From: Bog-473 sp963770645
Lineage (GTDB): Bacteria; Actinomycetota; Acidimicrobiia; Acidimicrobiales; RAAP-2
Length of the DNA stretch: 64,000 nt
Assembly: GCA_963770645.1 (NCBI GenBank)
Contig: CAVYQL010000003.1
Coordinates: 496,001-560,000, forward strand
Direction: 5' to 3'
Shown here: one piece after another, positions 18,391 through 28,766 of the stretch
Layout: the number at the start of each line of letters is the position of its first letter
Position numbering within the stretch: the first letter of the stretch is position 1
Notes under the pieces: model-generated
Told to the model about the DNA's origin: nothing
The model's database searches: none
What the model saw: only the letters and a program-made list of their open reading frames with translations
Program-made: the position numbers and the translations under genes

Positions 18391-21062
18391 TCATGTTTCT
18401 ACCCTGGGGTTCACGACGACATTCACCGAGGTCTCGGCACTCGATCCCCCGTTCAGGTTCGTCGTCTGCCCAGTGAAGACATTAGAAGTCGACGTCCCGT
18501 CAGCGTCGGTGATAGTGAGAGTGGCCGTGTAGCTCCCCACCGCCCCGTAGACGTGGCTGACCGTCGGCACTGTGGTGGTGTCGGACTTACCGTCACCGAA
18601 GTTCCACGCGTAGCGGACGATGGGCGCTCCGGGGGTGGTCGAGCCGGTTGCGTTGAACGTCGTGGCCGTGCCCAGGTTCGCAGTCGTGTCCGAGAAGGAA
18701 GCGACAGGTCCCTGGTCGGGCGTGATCGCCAGCGCCTGAGGCGCCGCGCCGACCGGGATGGCGGTTCCGGCGGTGTCTGTCACTGTGTTGACCGGAGTCA
18801 CCGAGCCACTGTCATAGTTGGCGACGTAGAGGGTCTTCCCGTTCGGGGCGATGGCGAGGGCGTCCGGGTCGTCGCCGACGGAGATCGCCGATCCGGCGGT
18901 GCCGCTCGCGATATCGATCGGCTGCACGGTGTCGCTGCCTGCGTTCGCTACCCAGAGGGTTTGCCCGTTCGGCGAGATGGCGAGAGCGTCAGGGTCGTAG
19001 CCGACCTGGATCGGCGTGCCGACCGTCAGGTAGTTCACTCCGGGGATCACGGAGACGGGGATGACTTCGTTATTCACTGTGCCCATGTAGACGATATTTT
19101 GGTCGGGCGTTACCGCAACGGCGGTCGTCCCGGTACCGATGTGCAAGCTCGTATCGCCCATATAGTTAGGGCCGTAAACGCTTACCGAGTTGCTGTAGGG
19201 GTTGGCGCCGAAGGCGGTGTCGGATTCGTACGGAACGATGCCGAAAGTCTTCACGAAGTTGTTCAAGGACAGCGTCGCTCCTTGGTTGGCGTACGCAGGC
19301 AGGAACTCGTAGGCCGCGCTTGCGCTCGTTTGCAAGTTCGAAACGTGGACGACGTCCACATACCCGTCGGGAGTTGCGGCAACAGCGTCCACATCGCATT
19401 CACCGGTGTAGACAGGAGCCTCAGCCGTATTGGTGCTCGTCGCGATGGGAGTGACAGAGCCCTGGCAATTGGTGGACTGTGCAGTCCCCCAATTGGCGAC
19501 CCAGGCGGTCAGCCCATTCGGCGATATTGCGATTGAGTCCGGGTCGTCGCCGACGGGGATCGGGGCGCCCGGGGTGTTCGTGGCCGTGTTGACGGGGGTG
19601 ACTGTGTCGCTCTCCCCGTTCGCGACATAGAGGGTCGGTGCAGGCCCGGGGGTCGAGTCGAAGATCTCGACGCTCTGCGACGTCTCGGCGCCGGGATCTC
19701 CGTCGAGGCTTACGGTCTGCCCGGTGAAGACCTGGGTGAGGGAGGTTCCGTCCTCGTCGACGAGCGTCAGTGTCACGGAGTAGTTCCCGGCCGCCGCGTA
19801 GGTGTGCGTCGTGCTCGGCACGGTCGTCGTGGTCGAGTGCCCGTCTCCGAAGTTCCATTTGTAGGACTCGATCGCCGCCCCGGGCACGACAGACGGGGAG
19901 GCGTCGAACAACGTCGGCTCGTCGGTTGGTGCGGGAGTGATGTCAAAAGCGGCCTTCGGGGCTTGGTCGGGGGCAATGGCAAGGCCCGCGGGGCTGGCAC
20001 CGACTGTCGCCGGGCTGCCGACCGTGTCCGTCGTCGTCGCGATCGGGGTGACGGTGTTGTCGGCCAAGCTCGTCACGTCCACTGTCGTGCCGTCCGGGGT
20101 TACCGCGACGCCGACCGGGTCGGGTGGGACGGCAATAGCTCTGCCGACCGCTCTGGTCTTCAGGGTGATGGGCACCACCGTCGAGCTTCCGAGGTTAGCC
20201 ACATAGGCCGTCTTGCCGCTTGGGGTGACGGCGATGGAAATCGGTTCATCTCCCACTGGGATCGGGGCTCCGACCACGTTCGTGGAGGTGGTGATGGGGA
20301 CCAGCGAGTTGTTCGATTCGAGCGTCACATAGGCCGCTTTGCCGTTCGGAGTGATAGCGATGGCGGTGGGCTTCGTCCCGATCGGGATCGGCGTCCCGAC
20401 GGCCCCGGTGGCGATGGTGATGGGAGTGACGGTCCCGGCTTGTTTGCTGAGAACGTAAAGGGTGGCCCCGTTCGGGGTGATCGCCAGCTGCGTCGGGGAG
20501 GTAGCCAGCTTGATCGGGGTCCCGGCGTTGTCGGCGTCGGGGATGGAGACCGGTGTGATGGAGTCCGAGCCGCTGTTTGCGACGTAGAGAGTTTGGCCGT
20601 TCGGGGTGATCGCCAGAGCCTCCGGGTTATCGCCGACCTGGATCGGGACTCCCGCCACCGATACGGCGGTCGCGATGGGGGTGACGGTCGACGATCCATA
20701 GTCGGCTACGAACGCTATGGACCCGTCGGGGGTGATGGCGACCGCGACCGGCTGGGAACCGACCTGGATCGTTGTTGATGGGGAAGTCGCGCCTTCAGCG
20801 ACGACCGACAAGGTTCCGCTCGCCTCGTTCGCGACGTAGGCCGACGTGGTGTTCCCGGAGCTAGCGGCGCTCGCAGTCTCCGGTCCCTGTGTGGCCGCCA
20901 AGAGGACGCTCGTGACCAGGGCGATGCAGAGGGTCACCGTTCTGAAGAGGGCAAAGGGCCTCAAGCGAGTCTTTGCCCATCTCCTGAATCGTCTCCGCAA
21001 GAATGGAGGGGTCCCGTCCCGGGCGGGAGCAGGGGAGATTCCTGGCCAGCTAACCGTGCTCA
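18391..21062 (-). CDS. Secreted YVTN beta-propeller protein with two PKD domains
   Basis: The protein is 890 residues. The ATG at 21062 is chosen because AAGGAG lies 11 bases upstream; the frame is open to 21420 but not protein-like. The signal peptide is around residues 37-65 (FRTVTLCIALVTSVLLAA). Many YVTN-type repeats of about 42 residues follow (VAITPDGSIAFVADYGSSTV; ALAITPNGQTLYVANSGSDS). A PKD domain sits mid-protein (YKWNFGDGHSTTTTVPSTTH) and another is near the C-terminus (YAWNFGDGKSDTTTVP). It is an extracellular or surface propeller. The promoter carries an 11-bp repeat array shared with the Kelch gene. Sequence repetition makes it a possible recombination site. Confidence 0.9.
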
Positions 21063-21661
21063 TCTGATTTCGTCTCCTTGTACGGTCCTCGGGGCGACCC
21101 TCGGCCCTCGATAACTCATCATGGGTAGAGACGCGTACCTTGACCAGGGACAACACCCCCACATAACCCCCACAAAGAGTCTGAGGGGCAGGCGTCGAGG
21201 CGTAATAGGGCCCTGAAGCCCTTGAACCTGTTGGGTCAAACTCTCGGTGCGCCGTTTTCGGTGCGTCTCGGGCAACGGCGCGGTTGCACCAGGGGACGGG
21301 GAGCTGGCGAGGCTTCGATCCTCCCGTCCTACCGATGCCGTACCCCGCACCCAGGCCTCCCCCGGAAGCCCAGATCAGGGCACTGGATGACTGAATAGGT
21401 CCTCCGGGTACCTCCGTCACCGCGATGAGGGTGTCTGAAATACCGCGCTCTTGCTCGTGGACGATGCCGCCGAGATCATCGTGACGGATGCTCTTGCTGT
21501 TGTCGGTGGTCGAGGTCGCCGAGCGGGGGAGCGGTTGGTCGAACGGAGAGCGCGGTCGGTCTCTTGTTGCGGTTGGCCTGCGAACTTTCTCGACCCAGCC
21601 GCGCCGAAGCCCCGCGCCGGGTTGGGCGACGCAGGGCTTCGGAGTGTGCGGCAGCGCCCGT
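21063..21661. other. Long leader/intergenic region between two secreted-protein genes
   Basis: This is about 600 bp between the propeller gene start and the Kelch gene stop, which lie on the same strand. It holds the 11-bp repeat array at 21144-21176. I see no convincing gene in the rest. Confidence 0.5.
21144..21176 (-). promoter_or_regulatory. 11-bp direct-repeat array upstream of the propeller gene
   Basis: On the gene strand, three consecutive 11-bp units are TTTGTGGGGGT (21176-21166), TATGTGGGGGT (21165-21155) and GTTGTCCCTGG (21154-21144), followed by TCA. The last unit is diverged. It ends about 80 bp before the ATG. An 11-bp period matches the spacing of SARP/AfsR-type activator sites. 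The same ending, GTCCCTGGTCA, occurs upstream of the Kelch gene. Confidence 0.6.
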
Positions 21662-23530
21662 CTACCCGACGACGGTCAGCGTGAACTTCTGGGTCCCGAT
21701 GCCGGCGGCATTGGTGGCTTCGAGCACGACCGGGTAGGTCCCGTCGCTACCGAACGCAGGATCACCGGACAGCAGGCCGGCCGCCGAGAGGGTCAAACCT
21801 GTGGGCAGGTTCCCCGTCTCGGTGAACGTCGGGGCCGGGGTGCCAGTGGCTGTCACCTGGAACTTCCCCTTGGAGCCGACCACGAAGGTCTCCGAATGGA
21901 GGCTCGTGATGACCGGCGCTTGGTTCTGGACACTCTGGCCCACGGTCAGGGTGAACTTCTGTGTGCCGCTGCCGGCAGCATTCGTGGCCTTGAGCACGAT
22001 CTTGTACGTACCCGCCGTGCCCGCCGCCGGCGCGCCGGAGAGCAGACCGGTGGGTGACAGGGTCAGCCCGGCCGGCAACGTGCCCGCTTCGCTGAAGGTG
22101 GGCGGCGGGTAGGCGCTCGCCGTCACTTTGACCTTGCCCGGCGTTCCGACGAGAAAGGTTGCGGCGTGATGGCTCGTGATGACTGGTGACTGGTCGACGA
22201 TCAAGATGAACGCTTCGCTGGCGGGACTGCCGACACCGTTCGAGGCGGCGATCTCGAAGTCGTAGGCTCCACCCGTCCCGTTGGCCGGTGTGCCCGAGAG
22301 CACGCCCGACGGAGAAAGCGTCACGCCCTTGGGCAGCCCGCCCGCCTCGCTGACGGTCGGGGCGGGATTGCCCGTGGTGCTCACGGTGAAGCTGCCGGCG
22401 GCATTGGTCGTAAAGGAGGTCGTACCGGAGCTCGTGATCGCCGGAACTGTCTCGGGGAGGTCGATCCAAGTTTTACTGCTCAGGATGCCGCCGAAGAGGA
22501 CCAGCTGGTTCGTGGCGGTGTCGTAGGCCATCGATGATCCGTAATTGAACGGTGGGTTGACCGCCGGGGGTGTCGACTCGTTCCAGTTCGACCCTGTCCA
22601 GCTCCACGTGCTCCCCAAGTCTTCGCCGCTGAGGCCGTTAAACAGGACCAGCTGGCTCGAGGTGGGGTCGTAGGCCATCGCGGAATAGCCGAGAACCGAG
22701 GGGCTCGTCGCCGGGCTGGCCTCGGACCAGGCCGAGCCGGTGAAGGTCCACGTGTCGTCGAGGTTGCCGTCGGCACCGAAGCCGCCGAAGAGGACCAGCT
22801 GGTTCGTGGCGGTGTCGTAGGCCAACGACGCCCCGTCGCGGTCTCCTGGGGTCGAGCCCGTCGGGTTCAGCTCCGTCCAGGTCGCACCGTTCCACGCCCA
22901 GGTGTCGCCGTCGAAGTCCGCTCCCTCGCCGCCGAAGAGCACGGGCTCGCCGAGGGCGGGGTCGTAGGTCATGGCGGCGTCCATCCGCGCCGGCGGGCTG
23001 GTGCTCGGGTCGAGCTCGACCCAGGTGCTGCCGTTCCAGCTCCAGGTGTCGCCGAAGCTCTGATCGGAGGAGTTCTCGCCACCGAACAGCAGTAGCTGAC
23101 TGCTGGCCGGGTCGTATGCCATCGTCGCACCGAAGCGGGCGGAGGGGCTGGTGCTCGGGTCAAGCTCCGACCACGTGCTGCCGCTCCAGGTCCAGGTGTC
23201 GCCGAGTGCCCCGCCACCCGCGTTGTTTTCGCCACCGAACAGCACTAGCTGTTGGGAGGCCGGGTCGTAAGCCATCGCTGCAGCGAGCCGAGCCGACGGG
23301 CTTGTCGCCGGGCTCTCTGCCGCCCAGGAGAGGCTTATCGCGGGCGCGGTGGTCGCGCTCGCGATCGCCGCGGTGGGCGCCACGAAACCGAGCACAGTGG
23401 CCAGTGCCAATAGTGCCGGAGCAGCGATGCGCCTGCGGGCCGCCAAGATGAACCGCAGGTGACGGGCTCGCCGACGGGCGGTGGGCTCGCCGGCGGCAGA
23501 AAGAGGTGGATCTGACATTTGAGTGTCCAT
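21662..23530 (-). CDS. Secreted Kelch-repeat protein with He_PIG/Ig-like domains
   Basis: The protein is 622 residues. The ATG at 23530 has AAGGGAA upstream. The signal or anchor segment is ILAARRRIAAPALLALATVL. Six Kelch-type repeats follow (MAYDPASQQLVLFGGEN, DTWTWSGSTWSELDPSTSPS). Four He_PIG putative Ig domains make up the C-terminal half (PVITS, FSEAGTLPAGLTLSPTGLLS, KFTLTV). It is a surface or secreted protein, perhaps for carbohydrate or protein binding. No oxidase active site is seen in the Kelch part. The upstream repeat array links its control to the propeller gene. Confidence 0.9.
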   Translation of the reverse strand: MDTQMSDPPLSAAGEPTARRRARHLRFILAARRRIAAPALLALATVLGFVAPTAAIASATTAPAISLSWAAESPATSPSARLAAAMAYDPASQQLVLFGGENNAGGGALGDTWTWSGSTWSELDPSTSPSARFGATMAYDPASSQLLLFGGENSSDQSFGDTWSWNGSTWVELDPSTSPPARMDAAMTYDPALGEPVLFGGEGADFDGDTWAWNGATWTELNPTGSTPGDRDGASLAYDTATNQLVLFGGFGADGNLDDTWTFTGSAWSEASPATSPSVLGYSAMAYDPTSSQLVLFNGLSGEDLGSTWSWTGSNWNESTPPAVNPPFNYGSSMAYDTATNQLVLFGGILSSKTWIDLPETVPAITSSGTTSFTTNAAGSFTVSTTGNPAPTVSEAGGLPKGVTLSPSGVLSGTPANGTGGAYDFEIAASNGVGSPASEAFILIVDQSPVITSHHAATFLVGTPGKVKVTASAYPPPTFSEAGTLPAGLTLSPTGLLSGAPAAGTAGTYKIVLKATNAAGSGTQKFTLTVGQSVQNQAPVITSLHSETFVVGSKGKFQVTATGTPAPTFTETGNLPTGLTLSAAGLLSGDPAFGSDGTYPVVLEATNAAGIGTQKFTLTVVG

Positions 23531-23601
23531 CACAGGTTCCCTTTGAGAGTTGAAGTGACCGAGTGGCCGAGTTCCATCGTCCTGGAAAGCCACCTCAGTG
23601 A

Positions 23602-23645
23602 CCAGGGACGGCGTCCCCACATCACCCCGACGTCACCCCTACATC
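23602..23645 (-). promoter_or_regulatory. 11-bp direct-repeat array upstream of the Kelch gene
   Basis: On the gene strand, four consecutive 11-bp units are GATGTAGGGGT (23645-23635), GACGTCGGGGT (23634-23624), GATGTGGGGAC (23623-23613) and GCCGTCCCTGG (23612-23602), followed by TCA. The consensus is GAYGTNGGGG. It lies about 70 bp before the ATG, nearly the same distance as the array of the propeller gene. Confidence 0.65.
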
Positions 23646-23654
23646 GGGCCTCGA

Positions 23655-24440
23655 GGTCCCGCCCGATCTGCTCCGCCCGGGCTGCGCCCTCACCGAACCC
23701 GTGATGACGACATTCGGGTCCTTAAACCCATTGTCTGGCCGGTCGATAGCCGGTGATAAACACGGTTTCCGCCCTACTACAAGGGGTCGCGGTGGGCGCT
23801 CGTGGAGTCTTCGATGCCGTCGATATAGGAGTGACGGTGGTTCCGGCGAGCTGGTCACATAAACCATCGACCCGTCAGGTGTAAAGGCGAGACCCACGGG
23901 CTCGGTGGCAACTGCAATCGGCTTGCCCACGACACCAGTCGCGAGTGTGATCGGGTTGACAGTGGAGTTGCCCAGGCTGGCCGCATATGCAGTCGTTCCC
24001 TTCGGCGAGATGGCAATCGAGACCGGTTCGTCGCCGACTGAGATCGGAGTACCAGTCGTGGCGGTGCTGGTCGAGATTGGAATCACCGAGTTGGTGCCCT
24101 CGACGGCCACGTAAACGGACTCTCCGTTCGGGGTGATGGCGCCCGTCGGTTTCGTTCCCCTACTTAGCGGAGAGACCTCATCACGAAGACAGATGGGGGG
24201 GCCCGAGCAGGCAATGGCCAGGGCCAATAGTTGTGTCGGGGACAATGCCCGGAACGTGACCGTTTGAGCCATCGGCGAGGGAGGATCCACGGTCTCGGTG
24301 CGGTGCCTGCGCGTTTTGGAGCGCAGCGTTGCCATTGTCCGTTGGCGCCTGTAGGACAGAAGCGAGGTGCGACTCGTTTCCGGTTTCGAACCGGTGCCTG
24401 ACGGGCCGAGGTGGCGCTGGCGCACGATGATGAGCTGCAA
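23655..24440 (-). pseudogene. Degenerate YVTN-propeller paralogue
   Basis: Three propeller blades remain (GAITPNGESVYVAVEGTNSV; SIAISPKGTTAYAASLGNST; GLAFTPDGSMVYVTS). Near 23850 the frame breaks; in another frame the pattern continues AGTTVTPISTAS before ending at a TAA near 23730. A hydrophobic segment (LLALAIACSGPP) precedes the blades. Compared with the intact paralogue, most blades and both PKD domains are missing, so this looks like a truncated duplicate. Confidence 0.6.
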
Positions 24441-24568
24441 CTAGGGCCCCTCCGCGTCCTCCAGCTGCCGCCCCGTCTTTTGGTCTCCAGCGCTCGCGCC
24501 GTGGTGTTCGATCCCAACGCAGGCACCGTCTAGCATTCGGCGGTTGAGGAACGAGTGCGAGATGATCA

Positions 24569-27319
24569 GTGATGGATGCGTCATTCGGTGACTTGTTGCG
24601 TCAGTACCGCATCGCCGCCAGCCTCACCCAGGAGGCGCTTGCCGAGCGCTGCCGGCTGAGCCCGGCCACCATCGCCGCGCTCGAACAGGGGAGACGCCGG
24701 GCGCCGCGGCTTTCAACGGTTGGAGAGATCGCCGATGGGCTCGGATCGGGACCGGCCGAGCGGGCGGAGCTGGCTCGGGCGGCGACACGAGTTCGCTCTT
24801 CTGAGCCCGACCGCTCCGCGTCGGTATCCCTCGCCGAGGCAACCGCGGACCTGTACCGGTTTGGGCGAGGCCGGCGGCGCGGGGAACTCCCCGCCCCGAT
24901 CACTCCCCTCTTCGGCCGGCACGCGGAGGCCGGCGAGCTATCCCAGTTATTGAGCAGCGAACGCCTGGTTACGCTGGTCGGTCCTGGCGGCGTCGGCAAG
25001 ACTCGGCTGGCGTTGTGCGTCGCGGGGGAGGCGGTCGACAAGTTCCCTGCCGGCACGTGCTGGGTGGAACTCGGTGCGGTCGCGGACGCCGAGGGCGTCG
25101 CGTTGGCGTTGCTGCGGGCGGTGGGTGGGAGCGACCAGCCGGCTGTTGAGGTCGACGACCAGATCGGGGCGTTGCTCCCTGCCGATCCGGTCCTGGTGGT
25201 GATGGACAACTGCGAGCATGTCCTCGACGCTGCCGCGATCACGATCGGGGCGTTGCTTCGCAACTCCAACGTGACGGTTCTGGCCACCAGCCGGGAGCCG
25301 CTGTCTATCCCTGGTGAAGTCACGTGGATCGTGCCCGCTCTTGGCGTTCCCGCCTTTGATGCACCGATGACGGCCGAGGGACTCGGCGAGGTCGACAGCG
25401 TGCAGCTGTTTGTGGACCGGGCCGGCCGGGCTCGGCCGGGATTTACGCTCAACGACAGTCATACCGAGACCGTGGCGCGCATCTGCCGTCGGCTCGAGGG
25501 GATACCGCTGGCCATCGAGCTGACGGCCGCCCAGCTGCGCACGGTCTCGCCGGAGCAATTGGCGGATGATCTGGAGCGGGCGATTCCGCTGGCCTCCGGC
25601 AGAGCTCGTGGCGTCCCGAGCCGACAATCGACGCTGCGGGCGTCGATTGATTGGAGCTATCGGTTGCTCACCCAAGACGAACAAGCTGCCTTCCGTTGCT
25701 TGGCCTGTTTTGTGGGGCCATTCACGGCACCGGCGTTCGCCGCCATCACAGGGGCTGTCAGTCAACTTTCGCCGTCGGCTACCCCCAACGAAACTCTCGA
25801 CGTGCTGGTCACGAAATCGCTCGTCTCGTTCGAGCCAGGCGCCGGCTACCGAGTGCTTGACAGTATTCGTGCGTTCGCCGCTGAGCAGGCACTGCTTACT
25901 ACCGAAATGACAGCCATCAACGACGCCCACGCTGACTACTTCCTAGCCTGGTTGTCGGAGCTCGGCACTCTCGAAGCTGACGACCTGGTCCTCGATCAGA
26001 TGGATGGTCAGTACCCGAATTTCCGGGCTGCGCTGTCGTGGTCGATCGAGACCGAGTCGCCCAGAGCGGTAGCGCTGGTCGAAGCGTTCGGCGTCGGCTG
26101 GCATCAGCTGGGCCGATTCCACGATGCCATCGCGCTCGGCGAACCGGCGCTCATGGCCGCCGCCGGCAGCGACCGGTCGGCGTGGGCCCGGGCCGCGGGC
26201 GCACTAGCCATGAGCAGGCTGCTCGCGGGCGACGTGGCATTCATCATCACCGCGCTACCCGAAGCGGCGGTGGCGGCGAGAGAAGCCGGTGAGCGGCTGG
26301 CGGAAGGATGGTGCCGCCTGGTGCTCGGGAGCCGACCGCCGTTCGAACCCGAGCATCTCGTGGCCGCTTACGACCTGGCGCTCGCGGCGGGTTCACCGAT
26401 GCTCGCCGCGCTCGCGGCAGCGTCGGTGGCGTTCGGTGGCACCGAAGTGGACAACCGCGAATGGCTGGCGCGTGCCGACCAGCACGGTCGGACCATCTCG
26501 AACGCATCGCTGAAAGCTGCCCGAGATCTCGCGCGGCTTGACGATTGGACCGAGCGCGGCCGGTTCGACGACGCGGAGTCGCTGGCCCGGTCCATAGTCT
26601 TGGATCCACAGGTGATTCCAGGCCTTCGGCTCGTCGCCATTGGACATGTAGTCCAGTTGGCGTTCCTGCGTTCCGACCTCGAGTCGGCAGAACTGGCGAT
26701 GTCCATGAGAGACGAGTTAAGTCGCATGTGGCCGGTCGGAGGCTGGCGATTCTTTGCCGTCGATGACCTGCGGGTCGACTGGCTCCGCGGCGAGCGGCCC
26801 GAGCTGAGCGATGCCAACAGTCTCCACTGGACGACCAGGATGGGGATGACACCCCGCGTCGTCGGTGGGGCCTGCCGCGCCGCCATCGACCGCGGTCAGC
26901 CCCTCGACGTCCGAGTGGTGGCAAAAACCGTGATCGCTCCGTCGGCGGGGTCCTTGCTAGCCACAACCATCGCCGCTATCGAGGGCGCACAAGCCATCGT
27001 CGCTGGGGCCGACGAACTGGCATGGTCACGCTGGCTCGCTGCTCTCGCCGCCTCCTCAGCCTATGGTTACGTGCTGTTAGGTTGCGACACGCTGGAAGCA
27101 ATCGGATACCTGGCGGCCCGCCGAGGTGACCGGGAAGCAGCAGCAACACTGCTGAGCTCAGCGCAGTCCTGCCGCGACCAGATCGGCTACCGGTTCCGAT
27201 TCACCTTCGAGCAGCAAGCGATTGACGCGACCTGGGCCGACATCGGCGGATTCCAGAACCAAGCCGAGACCCTTTCATGGAGCGAGGCCTCCGACGTTGC
27301 ACTCGCGATGAACGTATGA
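24569..27319 (+). CDS. STAND ATPase transcriptional regulator with XRE-type HTH
   Basis: The protein is 916 residues; GTG at 24569 and ATG at 24572 are adjacent possible starts. An XRE helix-turn-helix (about 6-60, QEALAERCRLSPATIAALEQ) is followed by an NB-ARC-type ATPase with Walker A GPGGVGKT at 138-145, Walker B VLVVMDNCEH at about 214-223 and the ATSREPL sensor. A long helical, TPR-like C-terminal region follows. Such AfsR/MalT-like switches sense a ligand through the C-terminus. It has no BTAD domain, so it is not itself a SARP. It lies just downstream of the secreted-protein cluster on the opposite strand. Confidence 0.9.
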   Translation: MMDASFGDLLRQYRIAASLTQEALAERCRLSPATIAALEQGRRRAPRLSTVGEIADGLGSGPAERAELARAATRVRSSEPDRSASVSLAEATADLYRFGRGRRRGELPAPITPLFGRHAEAGELSQLLSSERLVTLVGPGGVGKTRLALCVAGEAVDKFPAGTCWVELGAVADAEGVALALLRAVGGSDQPAVEVDDQIGALLPADPVLVVMDNCEHVLDAAAITIGALLRNSNVTVLATSREPLSIPGEVTWIVPALGVPAFDAPMTAEGLGEVDSVQLFVDRAGRARPGFTLNDSHTETVARICRRLEGIPLAIELTAAQLRTVSPEQLADDLERAIPLASGRARGVPSRQSTLRASIDWSYRLLTQDEQAAFRCLACFVGPFTAPAFAAITGAVSQLSPSATPNETLDVLVTKSLVSFEPGAGYRVLDSIRAFAAEQALLTTEMTAINDAHADYFLAWLSELGTLEADDLVLDQMDGQYPNFRAALSWSIETESPRAVALVEAFGVGWHQLGRFHDAIALGEPALMAAAGSDRSAWARAAGALAMSRLLAGDVAFIITALPEAAVAAREAGERLAEGWCRLVLGSRPPFEPEHLVAAYDLALAAGSPMLAALAAASVAFGGTEVDNREWLARADQHGRTISNASLKAARDLARLDDWTERGRFDDAESLARSIVLDPQVIPGLRLVAIGHVVQLAFLRSDLESAELAMSMRDELSRMWPVGGWRFFAVDDLRVDWLRGERPELSDANSLHWTTRMGMTPRVVGGACRAAIDRGQPLDVRVVAKTVIAPSAGSLLATTIAAIEGAQAIVAGADELAWSRWLAALAASSAYGYVLLGCDTLEAIGYLAARRGDREAAATLLSSAQSCRDQIGYRFRFTFEQQAIDATWADIGGFQNQAETLSWSEASDVALAMNV

Positions 27320-27603
27320 CTTCGGGCAGCTCATCGCAACCGCGCATCGCGAAGGGGAAAACACCTTCAGGCACTGTTTCAAACGCACCTCTGGCCCACG
27401 ACGTGCTCGACGACCTCTACCTGCCGGAGGCTGTACTTGTCTCGACTCTTGACGACAAGTGGATGCCGGCCCTGTGTTACATCTGCCCCCATATGGAACC
27501 TCGTCCAGCCGACGCGGCCTATGTGGAGCGGATCCTTGGCCCCGCCCGGGGGTATGGGTTTCCCCAGTGGTACCTGGATCGCCTAGGGAAGTTCTTTCAC
27601 TGA
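27316..27603 (+). CDS. Small protein resembling a gamma-glutamylcyclotransferase C-terminus
   Basis: The protein is 95 residues. The ATG overlaps the stop of the STAND regulator (ATGA). The C-terminal half reads ALCYICPHMEPRPADAAYVE and YGFPQWYLDRLGKF, similar to the end of gamma-glutamylcyclotransferase-like (AIG2/BtrG) proteins. The catalytic N-terminal beta-barrel is absent, so it is either a truncated gene or a small regulator partner. It is probably not enzymatic. Confidence 0.45.
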   Translation: MTSGSSSQPRIAKGKTPSGTVSNAPLAHDVLDDLYLPEAVLVSTLDDKWMPALCYICPHMEPRPADAAYVERILGPARGYGFPQWYLDRLGKFFH

Positions 27604-27720
27604 GCAGATTCCGTCCATCTGCCCGTTTCTTCGCCCGAAGATTGCGCTCAGGTCCGCGTATGGGGGCGGTGAGTCGTCAGATCGGCTCCTCTACTATGTC
27701 CCGCCAGGACGCTCAAAACT

Positions 27721-28185
27721 GTGAAAGGCAAGACCGTGAAAGGGTATGTAGTGCGGGACGCGCCAGGCTGGACTTGGAAAGCGAATGGGCGCGACAACGA
27801 GGGGCGCTTTGACTTCCTGGTAATCGAGCATCTCGAGTACGGGGCCGGCCCGCCGTTGCACTTCCATACCACGTTCGAAGACTCTTTCTTCGTTCTGGAC
27901 GGCTTACTCACGGTCCAGCTAGGGGACGACGTTATCGTGCTCGGGTCGGGAGACTTCGCGACAGCCCCCCCCGGCGTCCCGCACAGCCTCACGAACGCAC
28001 ATGCTGACCAGCGTGCCTGCCGGGCAGTCAACCTATTGACACCGGGTGTCGGGTTCGATCGCTACATAAGTCAGATCGACCAACTTGCGACGAAGGGCGA
28101 CCACGAGGGCATGGAACGGCTCAACGCTGAATACGACGTGACGATCATCGGTCCGAGCGTGGCTAATCGACTCGGACTCTCGTAA
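27721..28185 (+). CDS. Cupin-domain protein
   Basis: The protein is 154 residues from GTG. It is a single cupin barrel with motif 1 PPLHFHTTFEDSFFVLDG and motif 2 GDFATAPPGVPHSLTN. The metal ligands are H47, H49, E53 and H88, all present. Single-domain cupins of this size are dioxygenases, isomerases or sensors. The substrate is not predictable. It is flanked by the GGCT-like fragment and a convergent lipoprotein gene. Confidence 0.85.
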   Translation: MKGKTVKGYVVRDAPGWTWKANGRDNEGRFDFLVIEHLEYGAGPPLHFHTTFEDSFFVLDGLLTVQLGDDVIVLGSGDFATAPPGVPHSLTNAHADQRACRAVNLLTPGVGFDRYISQIDQLATKGDHEGMERLNAEYDVTIIGPSVANRLGLS

Positions 28186-28250
28186 GCCGGAGATCGGTGA
28201 ACAAGGAGCGCCGCCGATCCGGCAGCGAGGATTGAAGTGGGACGGTGGCA

Positions 28251-28610
28251 TTAGTGAAACACACAGGTGACAGCAACACGGGTCGTTCGACCCGCCGATA
28301 CGTCAGCATGGGCGACACACGAGGAAATGCCGCCAGTCTGGCCAGCGTCTCGACCGACGATTCGGTAGGACCCGGCTGGGACATCTACTGAAAATCGACC
28401 ATTCGAACCAGCCGATGTGGGGTAACTGCCCTTAGCGCCGGAGGCAGTTATCTCGCCCGCATCGGGAACACCGCTGACATGAGTCGCCTGGTTCCCCAAT
28501 CCGTAGAACACGCCCTTGATGGAACCGGTTTGCGTGGCGGAACAGCTAGACAGCAGTGCTGCGATCAGCGCCATGGTTCCCACAGCTAGAGGTACGGACT
28601 TCCGTGTCAT
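28251..28610 (-). CDS. Small secreted lipoprotein
   Basis: The protein is 119 residues from the ATG at 28610. A lipoprotein signal peptide ends in the lipobox LLSSC (SVPLAVGTMALIAALLSSC). The mature chain is Gly/Ser-rich with a carboxypeptidase-regulatory-like beta pattern (NGRFSVDVPAGSYRIVGRD) and two further Cys (SSCVAHADV, VTCVF). It is membrane-anchored outside the cell. The function is unknown. Confidence 0.75.
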   Translation of the reverse strand: MTRKSVPLAVGTMALIAALLSSCSATQTGSIKGVFYGLGNQATHVSGVPDAGEITASGAKGSYPTSAGSNGRFSVDVPAGSYRIVGRDAGQTGGISSCVAHADVSAGRTTRVAVTCVFH

Positions 28611-28766
28611 TGGTGGTCGGTATGACGCTGGTATGTCTGGATTGGTTCGTATTCCCAACGGCGTGGCGATCAGTGCTCGTATGCGCCCCCGGCCGGGCGT
28701 ACGGGGACACCGTCAACGATGATGCCTATAGCGCGTTTTGGGATACCCGCGGACTACTAATCATTT

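Noticed and set aside
27316..27603. Complete gamma-glutamylcyclotransferase gene
   Set aside because: The catalytic N-terminal barrel is missing; only the C-terminal helix region resembles the family.
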